A stretch of DNA of 6,867 nucleotides from Verrucomicrobiales bacterium. GTDB lineage: Bacteria; Verrucomicrobiota; Verrucomicrobiia; Verrucomicrobiales; DEV007. The stretch spans positions 1-6,867 of the forward strand of contig JAGNMT010000201.1 of assembly GCA_017991025.1 (NCBI GenBank), written 5' to 3'. The translations under genes and the position numbers were made by a program. The notes under the pieces are model-generated. The model was not told the DNA's origin and ran no database searches. It saw nothing but the letters and a program-made list of their open reading frames with translations. This document shows positions 6,612-6,867 of the stretch, piece by piece. How positions within the stretch are numbered: the first letter of the stretch is position 1; the number at the start of each line of letters is the position of its first letter.

Positions 6612-6867
6612 CTAACCAGCCATCAACTGCACTTCACCCGACCGAACCGAGAGCACCACTTCGTCGCCATAGGCAAGTCCCGGGATAAACGGAGCGATGA
6701 TTTCCATCACGGTAGGCGGCTGAAAGTGGGCCGCTTTCGTCCCGGGATGAGGGGTGTAGACCCATCCTTCGTGGAGGACTCCGGCATGTTGGATTCGGCA
6801 CCGGGAAAAGGAGAAATCCTCCGGCGGGTGCCGGTCCGTCCATTCGACAGCCCGGAAGGTGTGGGAG
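6612..6867 (-). CDS. C-terminal end of an unidentified protein (partial, 5' end outside window)
   Basis: A minus-strand frame is open from the window edge (first full codon at 6866) to the TAG at 6612-6614, giving 84 residues with no in-frame stop. Most codons end in G or C, and the composition looks like a normal protein, with Trp, His, Pro and alternating hydrophobic residues. The centre includes VLHEGWVYTPHPGT, and the end includes MEIIAPFIPGL, then AYGDEVVLSVRSG, then EVQLMAG. The last 30 residues look like beta strands split by Gly turns. I do not recognise the family. The gene points towards the giant haem protein gene, and the two stops are 114 bases apart. An internal ATG frame on the same strand at 6634-6843 is Pro/Ser/Arg-rich and looks like a shadow of this one. 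Confidence 0.65.
   Translation of the reverse strand, partial: SHTFRAVEWTDRHPPEDFSFSRCRIQHAGVLHEGWVYTPHPGTKAAHFQPPTVMEIIAPFIPGLAYGDEVVLSVRSGEVQLMAG

Noticed and set aside
6634..6843. Minus-strand ATG frame of 69 residues at the right edge
   Set aside because: It overlaps the better frame ending at 6612. Its Pro/Ser/Arg-rich translation looks like a shadow.

Overview
The window is GC-rich, gene-dense bacterial DNA. Its large second gene combines domains typical of the Planctomycetota-Verrucomicrobiota (PVC) group: a ThuA domain, a discoidin-like domain, a PVC-type beta-propeller, HEAT-like helices and a C-terminal CxxCH cytochrome. Together with hairpin repeats of the GGTAGGGACGC type, this suggests a chromosomal segment of a Verrucomicrobiota member or close relative. 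That placement is inferred from protein architecture and repeat style, not from a database search.

Layout: (1) bases 1-114 look like the last 37 codons of an unidentified plus-strand gene cut by the window edge. (2) 186-1865 is a complete glutaminyl-tRNA synthetase gene (glnS). A hairpin with a T-rich tail, a probable intrinsic terminator, is built over its stop codon. (3) A 69-base, 81% pyrimidine spacer without a Shine-Dalgarno sequence leads into (4) 1935-6497, a 1520-residue exported haem protein. (5) A 114-base gap between convergent genes (6498-6611) holds a small hairpin on the stop codon and an inverted pair of REP-like palindromes. (6) 6612-6867 on the minus strand is the last 84 codons of another gene. 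It has no start codon in the window and I do not recognise it.

Functionally, glnS is housekeeping (glutamine charging for translation). The giant protein is predicted to act outside the cytoplasm, probably in oxidation or handling of carbohydrates with electron transfer through its single c-type haem. The two are neighbours on one strand, but the terminator between them and their unrelated roles argue against a tight operon.

I see no CRISPR array, tRNA or rRNA gene, insertion sequence or phage gene. I do not see a clearly new multi-gene system. The points most worth a second look are the covarying REP-like pair, the domain stack of the giant protein, the lack of Shine-Dalgarno sequences at both complete genes, and the partial minus-strand gene at the right edge.
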